64,000 bases of DNA from Oceanidesulfovibrio marinus. Lineage in GTDB: Bacteria > Desulfobacterota > Desulfovibrionia > Desulfovibrionales > Desulfovibrionaceae. Location of the stretch: assembly GCF_013085545.1 (NCBI RefSeq), contig NZ_CP039543.1, positions 2,883,322 through 2,947,321 on the forward strand, given 5' to 3'. The position numbers were made by a program, and so were the translations under genes. The notes under the pieces were generated by a model. It saw only the letters and a list, made by a program, of their open reading frames with translations. It was not told where the DNA came from and made no database searches. Positions 25,805 to 35,006 of this stretch are shown here, piece after piece; position 1 is the first letter of the stretch, and every line of letters starts with the position of its first letter.

Positions 25805-27238
25805 TCAGCTCGTCACCATCTTCGTCAGGTCCACGCCGTGCTTGCGCATACGGTTGAGCACCGTGCCGCGATGCACGCCCAACAGCCGCGCGGCCTCGGA
25901 CTTGTTGCCCCCGGTGCGGGTCAGAGCATCCAGCAGCTCGGCCTTTTCCGGATCCACGCCCGCCTCAGCGCGTGCGGCCGCCGCGCCGTTGGAGACGGCA
26001 TCGACAGGGAGATATGGCGGCGGTGCCGGCGAGCAGAGCCGCCTGGACGCAGTGACGTGCGGGGGCAGGTGCTCCACGCGGATGACGCCCTCGCCGGCGT
26101 GGGTGCGGGCGAACTCCAGGGCGGAACGCAGCTCGCGCACGTTGCCCGGCCAGTCATAGGCCAGAATCACGTTCATGGCTTCGGGCTCCATGCCCGAGTC
26201 TACGGGCAGCCGGCTGTTCTGGAGGAAGTGGTCGCAGAGCAGCGGGATGTCCTCCTTGCGTTCGCGCAGGGGCGGGATGTGCACGGGCAGGACATTGATG
26301 CGGTAGAAGAAGTCCTCGCGGTACTTCCCTTCGGCCACGAGGCGGGCAAGGTCGCGGTTGGTGGCTGCGATGAAACGCACGTCCGTGTCGATGGGCTTGT
26401 GGTCGCCCACGCGCTCTATGCGGTGCGTCTCCAGCACGCGCAGCAGCTTGACCTGGATGGCCAGGGGCACGTCGCCGATCTCGTCCAGGAAGAGGTCGCC
26501 GCCGTGGGCGGCCTCCATACGGCCCTGCCGATGGCGGATGGCGCCGGTGAACGCGCCCTTCACGTGGCCGAAGAGTTCGCTCTCGAACAGAGCTTCGTTG
26601 ATGGCGGCGCAGTTGAGCTGGATATAGGGCCCGAGGCGGCGCGGTCCCAGCTCGTGGATGGCGCGGGCCGCCAGCTCCTTGCCCGTGCCGGACTCGCCGT
26701 AGATGATCACGGGTGCGTCGCTCTGGGCGGTGCGCTCCAGGGCGCGGAACAGCTTGATCATGGCGGGCGAACGACCGACCAGGCCATGGAATCCGGCCGA
26801 GGCTGAGAGCTTCTGCGAGAGCTCGCGGATGGTCTCATCGCGCTGCACGAGCTCGGAGATATCGGTGAGCGTCTCCACGGCGCCGATCACGCGGTCCCCG
26901 TCCTTGAGCAAGGAGGCGTTCTTGAGCACGGGCACGCAGCCGCCGTCCTTGCGGATGATGGAGCACTGCTTGCGCGATTCATGGCCGCGGTCGAAGAGCC
27001 GGCACCAGTGGTCGCGGCCCTCCCGGCGCGATGTCTCGCACACGTCGCAGCGCAGAATGGAGCAGGAGCGCCCCACCAGCTCCTCGCTGCTATACCCGGT
27101 GAGCCGCTCGATGGCCGGGTTGGCCATGCGAATCCGGCCTTTGACGTCCACGACCACCAGCCCCTCGGCAATGGTGTTGTACAGGGTCCGCAGGCACTCC
27201 GAAGAGCAGGAGATGTTGAAATCATCGTCCATGGTCAT
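25805..27238 (-). CDS. PAS-AAA+ sigma-54-dependent activator (Fis-type HTH), likely regulator of the octaheme operon
   Basis: 477 residues from the ATG at 27238; the longer open frame to 27376 would run through the divergent promoter. One PAS domain (about 10-120) contains a group of cysteines (CDVCETSRREGRDHWC and a further KQCSI), suggesting metal, heme or redox sensing. AAA+ follows with Walker A GESGTGKE, GAFTGA and DLFLDEIGD, then a Fis-type HTH (GNKSEAARLLGVHRGTVLNR). It is divergent from the ferredoxin/octaheme operon, which has a sigma-54 promoter and repeated upstream sites. Confidence 0.92.
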   Translation of the reverse strand: MTMDDDFNISCSSECLRTLYNTIAEGLVVVDVKGRIRMANPAIERLTGYSSEELVGRSCSILRCDVCETSRREGRDHWCRLFDRGHESRKQCSIIRKDGGCVPVLKNASLLKDGDRVIGAVETLTDISELVQRDETIRELSQKLSASAGFHGLVGRSPAMIKLFRALERTAQSDAPVIIYGESGTGKELAARAIHELGPRRLGPYIQLNCAAINEALFESELFGHVKGAFTGAIRHRQGRMEAAHGGDLFLDEIGDVPLAIQVKLLRVLETHRIERVGDHKPIDTDVRFIAATNRDLARLVAEGKYREDFFYRINVLPVHIPPLRERKEDIPLLCDHFLQNSRLPVDSGMEPEAMNVILAYDWPGNVRELRSALEFARTHAGEGVIRVEHLPPHVTASRRLCSPAPPPYLPVDAVSNGAAAARAEAGVDPEKAELLDALTRTGGNKSEAARLLGVHRGTVLNRMRKHGVDLTKMVTS

Positions 27239-27260
27239 GCTCGGAGTATGCGCACCGTTT

Positions 27261-27298
27261 CGACACCTGTCTAGACACCTGCTGCATCGCTTCGACAC
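27261..27298. promoter_or_regulatory. Repeated GACAC sites, candidate enhancer for the activator
   Basis: GACACCTG occurs at 27262-27269 and 27274-27281, 12 bases apart, around the 10-bp palindrome TGTCTAGACA (27268-27277). A third CGACAC at 27293 lies 32 bases (three helical turns) from the first. They are 100-135 bases upstream of the predicted sigma-54 start point of the ferredoxin operon and just in front of the activator gene. Confidence 0.6.
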
Positions 27299-27370
27299 TT
27301 TTTCGCCACATTCTGCCGCACCGCATCCGCCCAACCCTGGTATAGCCCGCTTTTTACGCCGATCCGGAAG

Positions 27371-27386
27371 TGGCATGGTTACTGCT
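27371..27386 (+). promoter_or_regulatory. Strong sigma-54 promoter of the octaheme-cytochrome operon
   Basis: TGGCATGGTTACTGCT matches TGGCAY-N5-TTGCW at all but one position, with the GG and GC dinucleotides ten bases apart. The start is expected near 27397, about 45 bases before the first gene. The divergent neighbour encodes a sigma-54 activator. Confidence 0.85.
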
Positions 27387-27441
27387 TTTCTGCCTTCAGA
27401 ACCATTTTATGCTCTCAGTAATATCCGGAGGCTTTTGTTTC

Positions 27442-28467
27442 GTGTCCCGTAAAAAATCCACCATATCCCGGCGCTCCTTTCTGCGCGGCGCGGCCATCGC
27501 CGGTGTCGGCGCGCCTGCTCTGGCGCGTGCCGGCGCGCAGGACGCCAAAGGCGAAGAGCTCGCCACCCTGCTCGACATATCCAAGTGCGTTGGCTGCGGC
27601 GCCTGCGTTGTTGCCTGCGGCGAGGCCAACGAGTCCCGCTACCCCAAGCCCGAGAAGCCCTTTCCCGAGATGTTCCCGCCCCGCGTGAAGGTCGCGGACT
27701 GGTCGGACGACCGCTACGTGGACGACCGGCTGACCCCGTACAACTGGCTGTTCGTGGACAACATCACCGTGAACCACGAGGGCACGGAGCACGAGATCCA
27801 CATGCCGCGGCGGTGCATGCACTGCACGAATCCGCCCTGCGCCAACCTCTGCCCCTGGGGCGCGGCGGCCAAGAAGGACGACGGCGCCGTGGTCATCGAC
27901 CCGGACGTCTGCCTCGGCGGCTCCAAGTGCAAGTCCGTGTGCCCGTGGGACATTCCCCAGCGGCAAACCGGCGTGGGCTTGTACCTGGACCTGCTGCCTC
28001 GCTTCGCCGGCAACGGCGTGATGTTCAAGTGCGACCGCTGCCAGCCGCGCATGGCCGAGGGTAAGCTGCCGGCCTGCATCGAGGCGTGCCCCATGCAGGT
28101 GCAGCAGATCGGCCCGCGCAGCGAGATCATCGCCAAGGCCAAGGCCCTGGCCGCAGAGATGAACGGCTACATCTACGGCCTGGAGGAGAACGGCGGCACT
28201 AACACCATTTACGTTTCGCCCGTGCCCTTCGAGAAGCTGGAGCAAGCCCGCGCCAAGGTCGCCCCCAGCGCAGGAAAGAAAGGCAAGGGCAAGCACGCGA
28301 GTAAGGGTAAGAACTCTGGCCGGCCGAACCTCACGCAGGTGGGCTCGCCCTTTGAGAAGGAAGACATGTTCGCCGCCGCCGTGTTCACGGCTCCTGTGGC
28401 GGGCCTTGCCGCCGGGGCGATCCGGCTGCTGCGCAAGACGCAGTCCGGTCACGGGGAGGACTCGTAA
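27442..28467 (+). CDS. Tat-exported four-cluster [4Fe-4S] ferredoxin subunit
   Basis: 341 residues from a GTG start at 27442, selected because CCGGAGG lies ten bases upstream and it places the Tat motif SRRSFLRG at residue 10. Four cysteine groups follow (CVGCGACVVAC; CMHCTNPPCANLC; CLGGSKCKSVC; CDRCQPRM...CIEAC), the arrangement of DmsB/NrfC-type electron-transfer subunits. A Lys/Gly-rich linker and a hydrophobic segment near the C-terminus (FTAPVAGLAAGAIRLL) probably anchor it at the outer face of the membrane. First gene of the octaheme operon. Confidence 0.9.
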   Translation: MSRKKSTISRRSFLRGAAIAGVGAPALARAGAQDAKGEELATLLDISKCVGCGACVVACGEANESRYPKPEKPFPEMFPPRVKVADWSDDRYVDDRLTPYNWLFVDNITVNHEGTEHEIHMPRRCMHCTNPPCANLCPWGAAAKKDDGAVVIDPDVCLGGSKCKSVCPWDIPQRQTGVGLYLDLLPRFAGNGVMFKCDRCQPRMAEGKLPACIEACPMQVQQIGPRSEIIAKAKALAAEMNGYIYGLEENGGTNTIYVSPVPFEKLEQARAKVAPSAGKKGKGKHASKGKNSGRPNLTQVGSPFEKEDMFAAAVFTAPVAGLAAGAIRLLRKTQSGHGEDS

Positions 28468-28904
28468 TGCGCACGCGCACCCTGCTCTTCGCCCTGCTCA
28501 TGGCGGCCATGGCCATCAGCGGCTTCGGCCAGATGCCCATCTTCAAGCGTTACTACATCGCCGACATTCCCGGCATGGCCTGGACCGCGGACTACTACTT
28601 CACCCACATGATGCACTACGCGGGCGGGGCCATCCTGCTGGCGCTGCTGGGCTACGCCGCCGTACGGCTCTTTGCCGCGGCGGGCCGCGTCACCCTCTCC
28701 GGCTGGCTGCGCATCGGGCTGTGGGCGCTCATTGCGGTTACCGGCCTGGCGCGCGTGACCAAGAACCTGCCGGACATGCACCTCGGCCCGGAGCTGACCA
28801 TGGCAGTGGATGTGACCCACCTCGCCGCCGTGATGCTGCTGGGGCTGACCGCGCTCATGGCGCGGCTTCTGGGCCGCGGCGAATACCTGCGGGTGGAGGA
28901 GTAG
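28467..28904 (+). CDS. Four-helix membrane protein of the octaheme operon (possible b-heme subunit)
   Basis: 145 residues with four hydrophobic helices. Histidines suited to heme or cluster contact occur in FTHMMHYAGG (near 47-51), DMHLG (near 111) and VDVTHLAAV (near 121). The start overlaps the ferredoxin stop (TAATG). Proteins of this type accompany the ferredoxin and octaheme cytochrome and probably pass electrons between the quinone pool and the ferredoxin; the cofactor is not proven by sequence. Confidence 0.75.
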   Translation: MRTRTLLFALLMAAMAISGFGQMPIFKRYYIADIPGMAWTADYYFTHMMHYAGGAILLALLGYAAVRLFAAAGRVTLSGWLRIGLWALIAVTGLARVTKNLPDMHLGPELTMAVDVTHLAAVMLLGLTALMARLLGRGEYLRVEE

Positions 28905-28906
28905 CC

Positions 28907-29044
28907 ATGACGCTGCTCCTATTCGCTCTCTTTTTTGTTGGGATATGTGGTAATTTCATGTATATCCCATATAGCCAGAAGACCTTGCCCATCACCGTCT
29001 TGAACAGGCGGACACCAATAAGGACAGGGGGACAGGACCGATGA
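28907..29044 (+). CDS. 45-residue single-helix membrane micro-protein, coupled to the octaheme gene
   Basis: A short frame starts at ATG 28907 with a very strong ribosome site, GGAGGAG, 5 bases upstream. It ends in a TGA overlapping the octaheme ATG (ATGA). The product begins MTLLLFALFFVGICGNFMY, a clear membrane helix, followed by a basic tail. The ribosome site and the 4-base coupling argue that it is translated, either as a small subunit or to feed ribosomes to the cytochrome gene. I do not recognise the family. Confidence 0.6.
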   Translation: MTLLLFALFFVGICGNFMYIPYSQKTLPITVLNRRTPIRTGGQDR

Positions 29045-30693
29045 AACGAATCATGTCACCGAGCCTGTGGACGCTTCCGGCTCTCCTGGCGCTCGCACTG
29101 CTCTGCGTATGGCCAGTACTGGCGGCCACGGAGCAGCAGGACGACGCGCCGGCCAAACCCTACGGCGCGGACGAGGCGCGGGCCCGCACCAAGCTGCCGG
29201 CCCGATGGATCACCACCGACCACTCCAAGCACGAGGCCCTGCAGGGCAACTTCACCTCCGGCCCGGAGGTCACCAAGGCGTGCCTCTCCTGCCACAACGA
29301 GGCCGCCAAGCAGGTGCACCAGACCATCCATTGGACATGGCTCTGCCCGCATGACGAAACGCACGAAATGGGCAAGTACGGCCTCACGCTGAACAACTTC
29401 TGCGTGGCCGTGCCTTCCAACGAGCCGCGCTGCACATCCTGCCACGTGGGCTACGGCTTCAAGGACGCGAGCTTCGACTTCAGCGACCCCACCAAGGTGG
29501 ACTGCCTCGTTTGCCACGATCAGACCGGCACGTACAAGAAGTTCCCGGCCGGCGCCGGCAACCCCGTGACCAAGCCCACGGTCTTTCCCGGCAACGGCAA
29601 GGAGTATCTCCCGCCCGACTGGAACAAGGTGGCGCAGTCCGTGGCGCGGCCCAGCCGCAAAAACTGCGGCGACTGCCACTTCATGGGCGGCGGCGGTGAC
29701 GGCGTGAAGCACGGCGACCTCGATTCCTCCTTGTACAACCCGGACAAGGAGCTCGACGTGCACATGGCGGCCGACGGCGCCAACTTCACCTGCGTGCGCT
29801 GCCACACCACGGACGCGCACAAGATTGCCGGACGCTGCTACAAGAACCCGGCGCATGTGGACCGCAGAAGTCTCATCGACGACGACCAGATGACGCGCAT
29901 CGCCTGCGAGTCCTGTCATACGGCCACGCCGCACAAACCCGGCGTCAAGGCCAACGACCACACGGACAAGGTTGCCTGCCAGGCCTGCCACATCCCCACC
30001 ATGGCACGCGCCAAGCCCACCAAGATGTGGTGGGACTGGTCCCAGGCCGGCAAGAAAAAGGACGGCAAGCCTTTTACCGAGGACGGTCCTCTCGGCAAGC
30101 ACATCTACGACACCAAGAAGGGCGACTTCCGCTGGGAAATGAACGTGGTCCCCGAGTACCGCTGGTTCAACGGCACCATGCTCTATGTGACCCTGGACGA
30201 CGAGATCGACCCCGCCCAGGTGGTGGAGCTCAACTGGCCCGTGGGCGGATACAGCGACACCAACTCGCGCATCTACCCCTTCAAGATGCACCGCGGCAAG
30301 CAGCCCTACGACTCCGGCCGCAACCGCATGGTCATCCCGCACCTCTTCGGCAAGGATGACGCCGCGTACTGGAAGAACTACGACTGGGGCAAGGCCATCG
30401 CCGCCGGCCAGGCGTACAAGGGGCTTGAGTACAGCGGCCAGTACGACTTTGTGGAGACCGCCTACTACTACCCAACCACGCACATGGTCGCGCCCGAGGA
30501 CAAGGCCCTGGCCTGCGAAAGCTGCCATTCCTCCAACGGCCGCCTTGTGAAGCTCGCCGGGTTCTACATGCCTGGCCGCGACCACTTCGGCATTATCGAC
30601 ACGCTCGGCTACGCCGCCGCCATCCTCGCCCTGCTGGCCGTGCTCGGCCATGGCCTGGTGCGGTACGTGGCCGGAAAGAGAAGGAGCAGCTAA
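29041..30693 (+). CDS. Octaheme c-type cytochrome of the tetrathionate-reductase (OTR) family
   Basis: 550 residues. A signal peptide (about 1-29, ending VLAA) leads to a periplasmic domain with eight CxxCH heme motifs: CLSCH, CTSCH, CLVCH, CGDCH, CVRCH, CESCH, CQACH and CESCH. A C-terminal helix (LGYAAAILALLAVLGHGLV) anchors it. OTR proteins reduce tetrathionate, nitrite and hydroxylamine in vitro; the natural substrate is not settled. It follows a micro-ORF by 4-base overlap and precedes a cytochrome b gene. The operon suggests a quinone-linked periplasmic reductase or oxidase. Confidence 0.93.
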   Translation: MKRIMSPSLWTLPALLALALLCVWPVLAATEQQDDAPAKPYGADEARARTKLPARWITTDHSKHEALQGNFTSGPEVTKACLSCHNEAAKQVHQTIHWTWLCPHDETHEMGKYGLTLNNFCVAVPSNEPRCTSCHVGYGFKDASFDFSDPTKVDCLVCHDQTGTYKKFPAGAGNPVTKPTVFPGNGKEYLPPDWNKVAQSVARPSRKNCGDCHFMGGGGDGVKHGDLDSSLYNPDKELDVHMAADGANFTCVRCHTTDAHKIAGRCYKNPAHVDRRSLIDDDQMTRIACESCHTATPHKPGVKANDHTDKVACQACHIPTMARAKPTKMWWDWSQAGKKKDGKPFTEDGPLGKHIYDTKKGDFRWEMNVVPEYRWFNGTMLYVTLDDEIDPAQVVELNWPVGGYSDTNSRIYPFKMHRGKQPYDSGRNRMVIPHLFGKDDAAYWKNYDWGKAIAAGQAYKGLEYSGQYDFVETAYYYPTTHMVAPEDKALACESCHSSNGRLVKLAGFYMPGRDHFGIIDTLGYAAAILALLAVLGHGLVRYVAGKRRSS

Positions 30694-30694
30694 G

Positions 30695-31339
30695 ATGAGC
30701 GGAACCAACAACACCCGGCGCATCTTTCTCTACTCCCGGTTCGAGCGCATCAACCACTGGGTCCAGGCGGCCCTGGTGCTCACCCTGCTCGTCACGGGTT
30801 TCGAGATCCACGGCACGTACACGTTGCTCGGCTTCGAGACGGCGTTTGACGTCCACAACTTCTGCGCGTGGACCTGGCTCGTGCTCTTCATCTTCGACGT
30901 CTTCTACCTCGTGGTCACCGGCGAGTGGCGCCAGTACACGCCGACCATGAAGAAGCTCTTCGACGTGATGCGCTACTACATGATCGGTATCTTCCGTGGC
31001 GAGCCGCATCCTGTGCCCAAGTCCGAGCGCGCCAAGCACAACCCGCTGCAGCGCCTCACCTATCTGGGAATCGTCAGCTTCCTGATTCCCTTCCAGATGG
31101 CCACGGGGTTCCTCTACTATTACTACAACGACTGGGCGACCATCGGCCTGGGCGGGCTCTCCCTGGGCACCATGGCCGCGCTGCACACCATTGGCGCGTT
31201 CGCCTTCCTGGTCTTCATTATCGTCCACGTCTACATGACCACCACCGGCCACACGGTCTTCTGCCACATCAGGGCCATGTGCACCGGCTGGGAGGATGTG
31301 GAAGACTCCTCCGAAACCAAGGAAGGCGCTTCAGCGTAA
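30695..31339 (+). CDS. Cytochrome b (thiosulfate-reductase / formate-dehydrogenase gamma type)
   Basis: 214 residues from the ATG at 30695 with AAGGAG 8 bases upstream. It has four main helices with histidines placed for two b hemes: INHWVQAAL near 18, DVHNFCAW near 50, ALHTIGAF near 170 and IIVHVYMTTTGH near 184. This is the usual membrane quinone-reactive partner of periplasmic cytochromes or ferredoxins, and it is the last gene of the octaheme operon. Confidence 0.9.
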   Translation: MSGTNNTRRIFLYSRFERINHWVQAALVLTLLVTGFEIHGTYTLLGFETAFDVHNFCAWTWLVLFIFDVFYLVVTGEWRQYTPTMKKLFDVMRYYMIGIFRGEPHPVPKSERAKHNPLQRLTYLGIVSFLIPFQMATGFLYYYYNDWATIGLGGLSLGTMAALHTIGAFAFLVFIIVHVYMTTTGHTVFCHIRAMCTGWEDVEDSSETKEGASA

Positions 31340-31368
31340 GACACTTCAAGCACGCGCCCGACCCAAGA

Positions 31369-31404
31369 CAAAGCCTCGCACCGGACATCCGGAACGGGGC
31401 TTTG
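31369..31404 (+). terminator. Terminator after the octaheme operon
   Basis: CAAAGCC (31369-31375) pairs with GGCTTTG (31398-31404), with an inner CCGG-ACAT-CCGG hairpin, then TTATAT. It lies 30 bases after the cytochrome b stop and before a convergent gene. Confidence 0.65.
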
Positions 31405-31490
31405 TTATATGAAGATTTCAGGAGACTGCGCGGTGAGGGGCTCCGCCTCACATTCCTGCAGGCTCCTTCATCGTATTTGCACAAACCGGA

Positions 31491-32600
31491 CTATCTGGCC
31501 TGATCGCTCACATCCTCGTAGGTGCCATAGTCCTGGCCCAGGGGGATAATCAGATTCTTCCCGCCGTCCATGGGCAGCTTGTCGAAATGGACAACCTTGT
31601 AGTTCTGGTTCTCGTAGGTCCGCACATACACGGCCTTGCGCGCAAAATCATACACTGTGGTCCACTGGGTATAGTCGTACTCCGGCTTCCCGTCGCCGCC
31701 CACGCCCCGGGAGATGCCTTTGGAGATGGCGAAACCGGCGATCAGGTTCATGCCCAGGGCCACTGCAGCGTCTGCGTCATCCGGCTGCAGCACGGAGTTG
31801 GCGAAGACAGCCGCCCGCACGAAACGGGACGGCGGGGTGAAGTCGCCGGGCAGACCAAGCAGGCCGGTCCCTTCGCCCAGGGAAAGCGCCTTGTAGTCGC
31901 CGATCTGGGCGGAGTCCACGTTGTCGGGGCGCAGGTTGATGAATTGCCGCAGATGGGTCAGATGCCACTCGAAGGACGGCGCGTTGGTGAACACACCCAC
32001 CGGGTTGTCTGTAATGGTCACCTCGCCGTTGATGGACTCGATGACGGCGGCCTTGCCCGTGGCGTCCATGACGTACCAATGGCACAGCACCACTTGATGA
32101 ATCGCCTCGACCTCCACGCCGGCGACATGGATCTTGGGCAGCGCGGCCTTGACCTCATCGATGGTGGCGAAGTTCGTCAGCAGCCAGGCAATGATATGGG
32201 TCTGCGCCACGGTATTTGGATAATCCGCGGGCTTCACGCCAGGGAACTTCGTCTCCCCCTCCTTCATCCAGAAACCGCCCGCATACAGCCCCTTCTCGTT
32301 CATGCCTTCCAGCGGCACTTTCAGATTGAACCCGTTGGGGCCGACAAAGCCGTACTTGGCCGTCCACTGCAGGCCATGGCCGTCGTTGGGGGTGGGAGAG
32401 GTCCATTGCAATCCATGCGGGGAAACCATCAGCGCGGAATCGATGTAATTGCCAAACTCCATGGAACGCGCCCAGACAACGGAACCGTCCTTGGCGATAA
32501 CCCGCATGCCGGTGCAGGCCGACGAAGAAACCGGAACGGAAAAGAGTCCGGCGACAAGAAAAAATAAAATGGCAAATGTTTTCAGGCTGAAAGATAGCAT
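31491..32600 (-). CDS. Choloylglycine-hydrolase-family (Ntn) linear amidase, exported
   Basis: 369 residues from the ATG at 32600, which has an AAGGGG-type ribosome site; an upstream ATG at 32636 lacks one. A signal peptide ends at VSSSA, leaving Cys as the first mature residue (CTGMRVIAKDG), the catalytic nucleophile of this Ntn-hydrolase family. Conserved downstream features include WARSMEFG, the SINGEVTITDNPVGVFTNAPSF region in two halves near 215-235, and a late Arg/Asn pair. Members cleave bile salts, penicillin V or acyl-homoserine lactones; export to the periplasm resembles the gram-negative type. Confidence 0.88.
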   Translation of the reverse strand: MLSFSLKTFAILFFLVAGLFSVPVSSSACTGMRVIAKDGSVVWARSMEFGNYIDSALMVSPHGLQWTSPTPNDGHGLQWTAKYGFVGPNGFNLKVPLEGMNEKGLYAGGFWMKEGETKFPGVKPADYPNTVAQTHIIAWLLTNFATIDEVKAALPKIHVAGVEVEAIHQVVLCHWYVMDATGKAAVIESINGEVTITDNPVGVFTNAPSFEWHLTHLRQFINLRPDNVDSAQIGDYKALSLGEGTGLLGLPGDFTPPSRFVRAAVFANSVLQPDDADAAVALGMNLIAGFAISKGISRGVGGDGKPEYDYTQWTTVYDFARKAVYVRTYENQNYKVVHFDKLPMDGGKNLIIPLGQDYGTYEDVSDQAR

Positions 32601-33693
32601 GCAATAACCCCTTGATATGTTGAAAGCCATACTCACAGTACTTTGCGACGGCCACTCCTGATTCCTTCATCGCAACACGGGACGCATGTCAATATCATTC
32701 ATTGTAAAACTCGATCGAGACAAGGTCTTTGTGCGTGACTTTCTTCTGGTTCAACAATTCACTCCATCCCATTTGAGCTTTTTTTGCGTCATAGATACGC
32801 AGTATTGCTGCATCTGAGCGCATACTTGCCGCCACGCCTGCTGTCCTGGTGTTCCATCATCTTGGTTATATTGTCCGTTCCTTCAACTGTGACGGATGCG
32901 TTGGGGCGGCCACACCGAGTGATGCCCCATCCCGGCATGCAACCATTGTCCCGGCCATGGCCGTCAACAGCCCGCATCCGATTCATGACCCGAGGAACCG
33001 AGCACCGAGAAACACCACTCCGGTCCCCTATCCGGCTGGCCCTGTCCGGCCAGCGTAACACGCTGAAACAACTCGTATGCGCTTATTGATTTCAGCACGC
33101 CTACACCGGCTCGAATAATAAACTATCCTCTCAAATTTTTGCCTGATCCTCTAATAGACGGTTGGACCAGTTGTTCACGACCCCCCCACTCTGATAAGGA
33201 TCACTGGACGAAACGACTGGCCTGATGGGTCGAAAGGGCGCCCCGCCTGAAGCGACGATTTCCGGTTTAATCGTTGTCAAAAAATGAGTATCCCACCGAG
33301 TGTACGAGCCGTCGGCCTGCTTCGTCATCCAGGAAACGAGACGGCTCATGACCACGACGAACATCCGGACTCCGCCAACGCGGCCTCTCAGGTCGGTCAT
33401 GGAAGCCGTCGCCAACTCATGCAGCGAGCTGTCGCTCAGGGACGTCAGGGAACCATTGAAACCAGCCTCCTGATGCGGCGTTTGATATCGGTGCATGCCA
33501 ATACGGCACGTGACGGCCACGATCCGCCGATACGATTGGGACGTGATCTCGTTTGAAACACGCATGGCAACGTTATTTGCAGGAAAAACGCATGATGCAT
33601 GCACATTACGGCGTTGCAGTGAGGGAACCATTGCATCGCCGGATTGCATCATGATCGAAATAAGGAACAAACAACAAGCTGAGGTAAGGAAGC
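32601..33693. other. Gene-free stretch of about 1.1 kb
   Basis: No gene here can be supported. A 191-codon minus-strand frame (33131-33706) has no ribosome site, runs into the promoter of the next gene and matches no family I recognise; a KPEIVASGG segment recalls subtilases but the catalytic motifs are absent. The DNA is less GC-rich than its neighbours. It may be remnant sequence. Confidence 0.4.
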
Positions 33694-34827
33694 ATGGAAA
33701 AAGCAAAAGTATACTTTACTGATTTCCGCACAAAAGCTTTTGGTGACGGACTGCCCACAAAGCTCAAGAAAATGATCAAAAAAGCCGGCATAGGCGACAT
33801 AGAGATGGAAGGCAGGTTCGCCGCCATCAAGCTGCATTTCGGTGAGCTGGGAAACATCAGCTACCTGCGTCCCAACTATGCCAGGGCCGTGGCGGATGTG
33901 GTCAAGGAGCTGGGCGGCAGGCCCTTCCTGACCGACTGCAACACCATGTACCCGGGCAAGCGGAAGAATGCCCTGGAGCATCTTGAGTGCGCCTGGGAAA
34001 ACGGCTTTACCCCGCTGACCGTGGGCTGCCCGATCCTGATCGGCGACGGTCTCAAGGGAACCGACGATATCGCCGTTCCCGTGGAGGGCGGCGAGTACGT
34101 GAAGGAAGCCAAGATCGGCCGAGCCGTGATGGACGCGGATGTCTTCATCAGCCTGACCCACTTCAAGGGCCACGAGGTGACCGGGTTCGGCGGCGCCATC
34201 AAGAACATAGGCATGGGCTGCGGCTCACGCGCGGGCAAGACGGAGCAGCACAGCGACAGCAAGGCGTCCGTCGACGAAGAGCTGTGCAAAGGCTGCCGCA
34301 CCTGCCTGAAGGAATGCGCCAACAACGCCCTGGAGTTCAACTCCGAGATCAAGAAGGCGCACGTCATCCAGGAGAACTGCGTGGGCTGCGGACGTTGCCT
34401 TGGAGCATGTAACTTCGACGCCATCTCCTTCGGCTTCAACGCGGCTGTGGCATCGCTGAACTGCCGCATGGCGGAGTACACCAAGGCTGTTGTGGATGGC
34501 CGTCCGCACTTCCACATCTCGCTGATTGTGGACGTCTCCCCCAACTGCGACTGCCACGGTGAAAACGACGTGCCGATTCTGCCGAACATCGGCATGTACG
34601 CATCCTTCGACCCTCTGGCCCTGGACCAGGCCTGCGTGGACGCCTGCATGGCGGCCACCCCGCTGCCTGGCAGCCAGCTCGCCGACAACATGGCGAAGTC
34701 GGATTTCGTGGACCATCACGACCACTTCACCAACACCAGACCCGAGTCCGAATGGAAGACCTGCCTGGAGCACGCCGAGAAGATCGGTCTGGGGACCCGG
34801 GAGTATGAGCTGATCGTGGTCAAATAG
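33694..34827 (+). CDS. DUF362 protein with two [4Fe-4S] ferredoxin clusters
   Basis: 377 residues. The N-terminal DUF362 fold (about 1-185) contains VYFTDFRTK, KLHFGELGNISYLRP, and LTHFKGHEVTGFGGAIKNIGMG in two parts. A ferredoxin insert follows with CKGCRTCLKEC and CVGCGRCLGAC, each ending a standard 4Fe-4S motif, and then the DUF362 C-terminal part (FDPLALDQACVDAC). AAGGA lies five bases before the ATG. These proteins are common in strict anaerobes; their reaction is not known. It stands alone. Confidence 0.88.
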   Translation: MEKAKVYFTDFRTKAFGDGLPTKLKKMIKKAGIGDIEMEGRFAAIKLHFGELGNISYLRPNYARAVADVVKELGGRPFLTDCNTMYPGKRKNALEHLECAWENGFTPLTVGCPILIGDGLKGTDDIAVPVEGGEYVKEAKIGRAVMDADVFISLTHFKGHEVTGFGGAIKNIGMGCGSRAGKTEQHSDSKASVDEELCKGCRTCLKECANNALEFNSEIKKAHVIQENCVGCGRCLGACNFDAISFGFNAAVASLNCRMAEYTKAVVDGRPHFHISLIVDVSPNCDCHGENDVPILPNIGMYASFDPLALDQACVDACMAATPLPGSQLADNMAKSDFVDHHDHFTNTRPESEWKTCLEHAEKIGLGTREYELIVVK

Positions 34828-34902
34828 AACGAAAACCGACGTCCTTGGGCATATCCTGTATGGGCACATACCGGCATGCCTGGGACGTTGCGACTTGCAG
34901 CG

Positions 34903-34934
34903 AACTCTCCCTCTCCTCCGGCAGGGGGAGAGTT
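34903..34934. terminator. Hairpin between the convergent DUF362 and nrdG genes
   Basis: AACTCTCCC (34903-34911) pairs with GGGAGAGTT (34926-34934). There is no strong T-run on either side. A second palindrome, CGGGCCTAGGCCCG (35002-35015), overlaps the nrdG stop. Both could serve as bidirectional terminators. Confidence 0.45.
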
Positions 34935-35006
34935 GCTGTTATGATAGCCTGAATCCTAAGACTGTTGGATTAGACAGCCTGCCGGGCCTGACAGGCCGGC
35001 GCGGGC

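Noticed and set aside
33131-33706. 191-codon minus-strand frame with a subtilase-like KPEIVASGG
   Set aside because: No ribosome site, no catalytic Asp, His or Ser motifs, and it overlaps the start of the DUF362 gene. At best a remnant.
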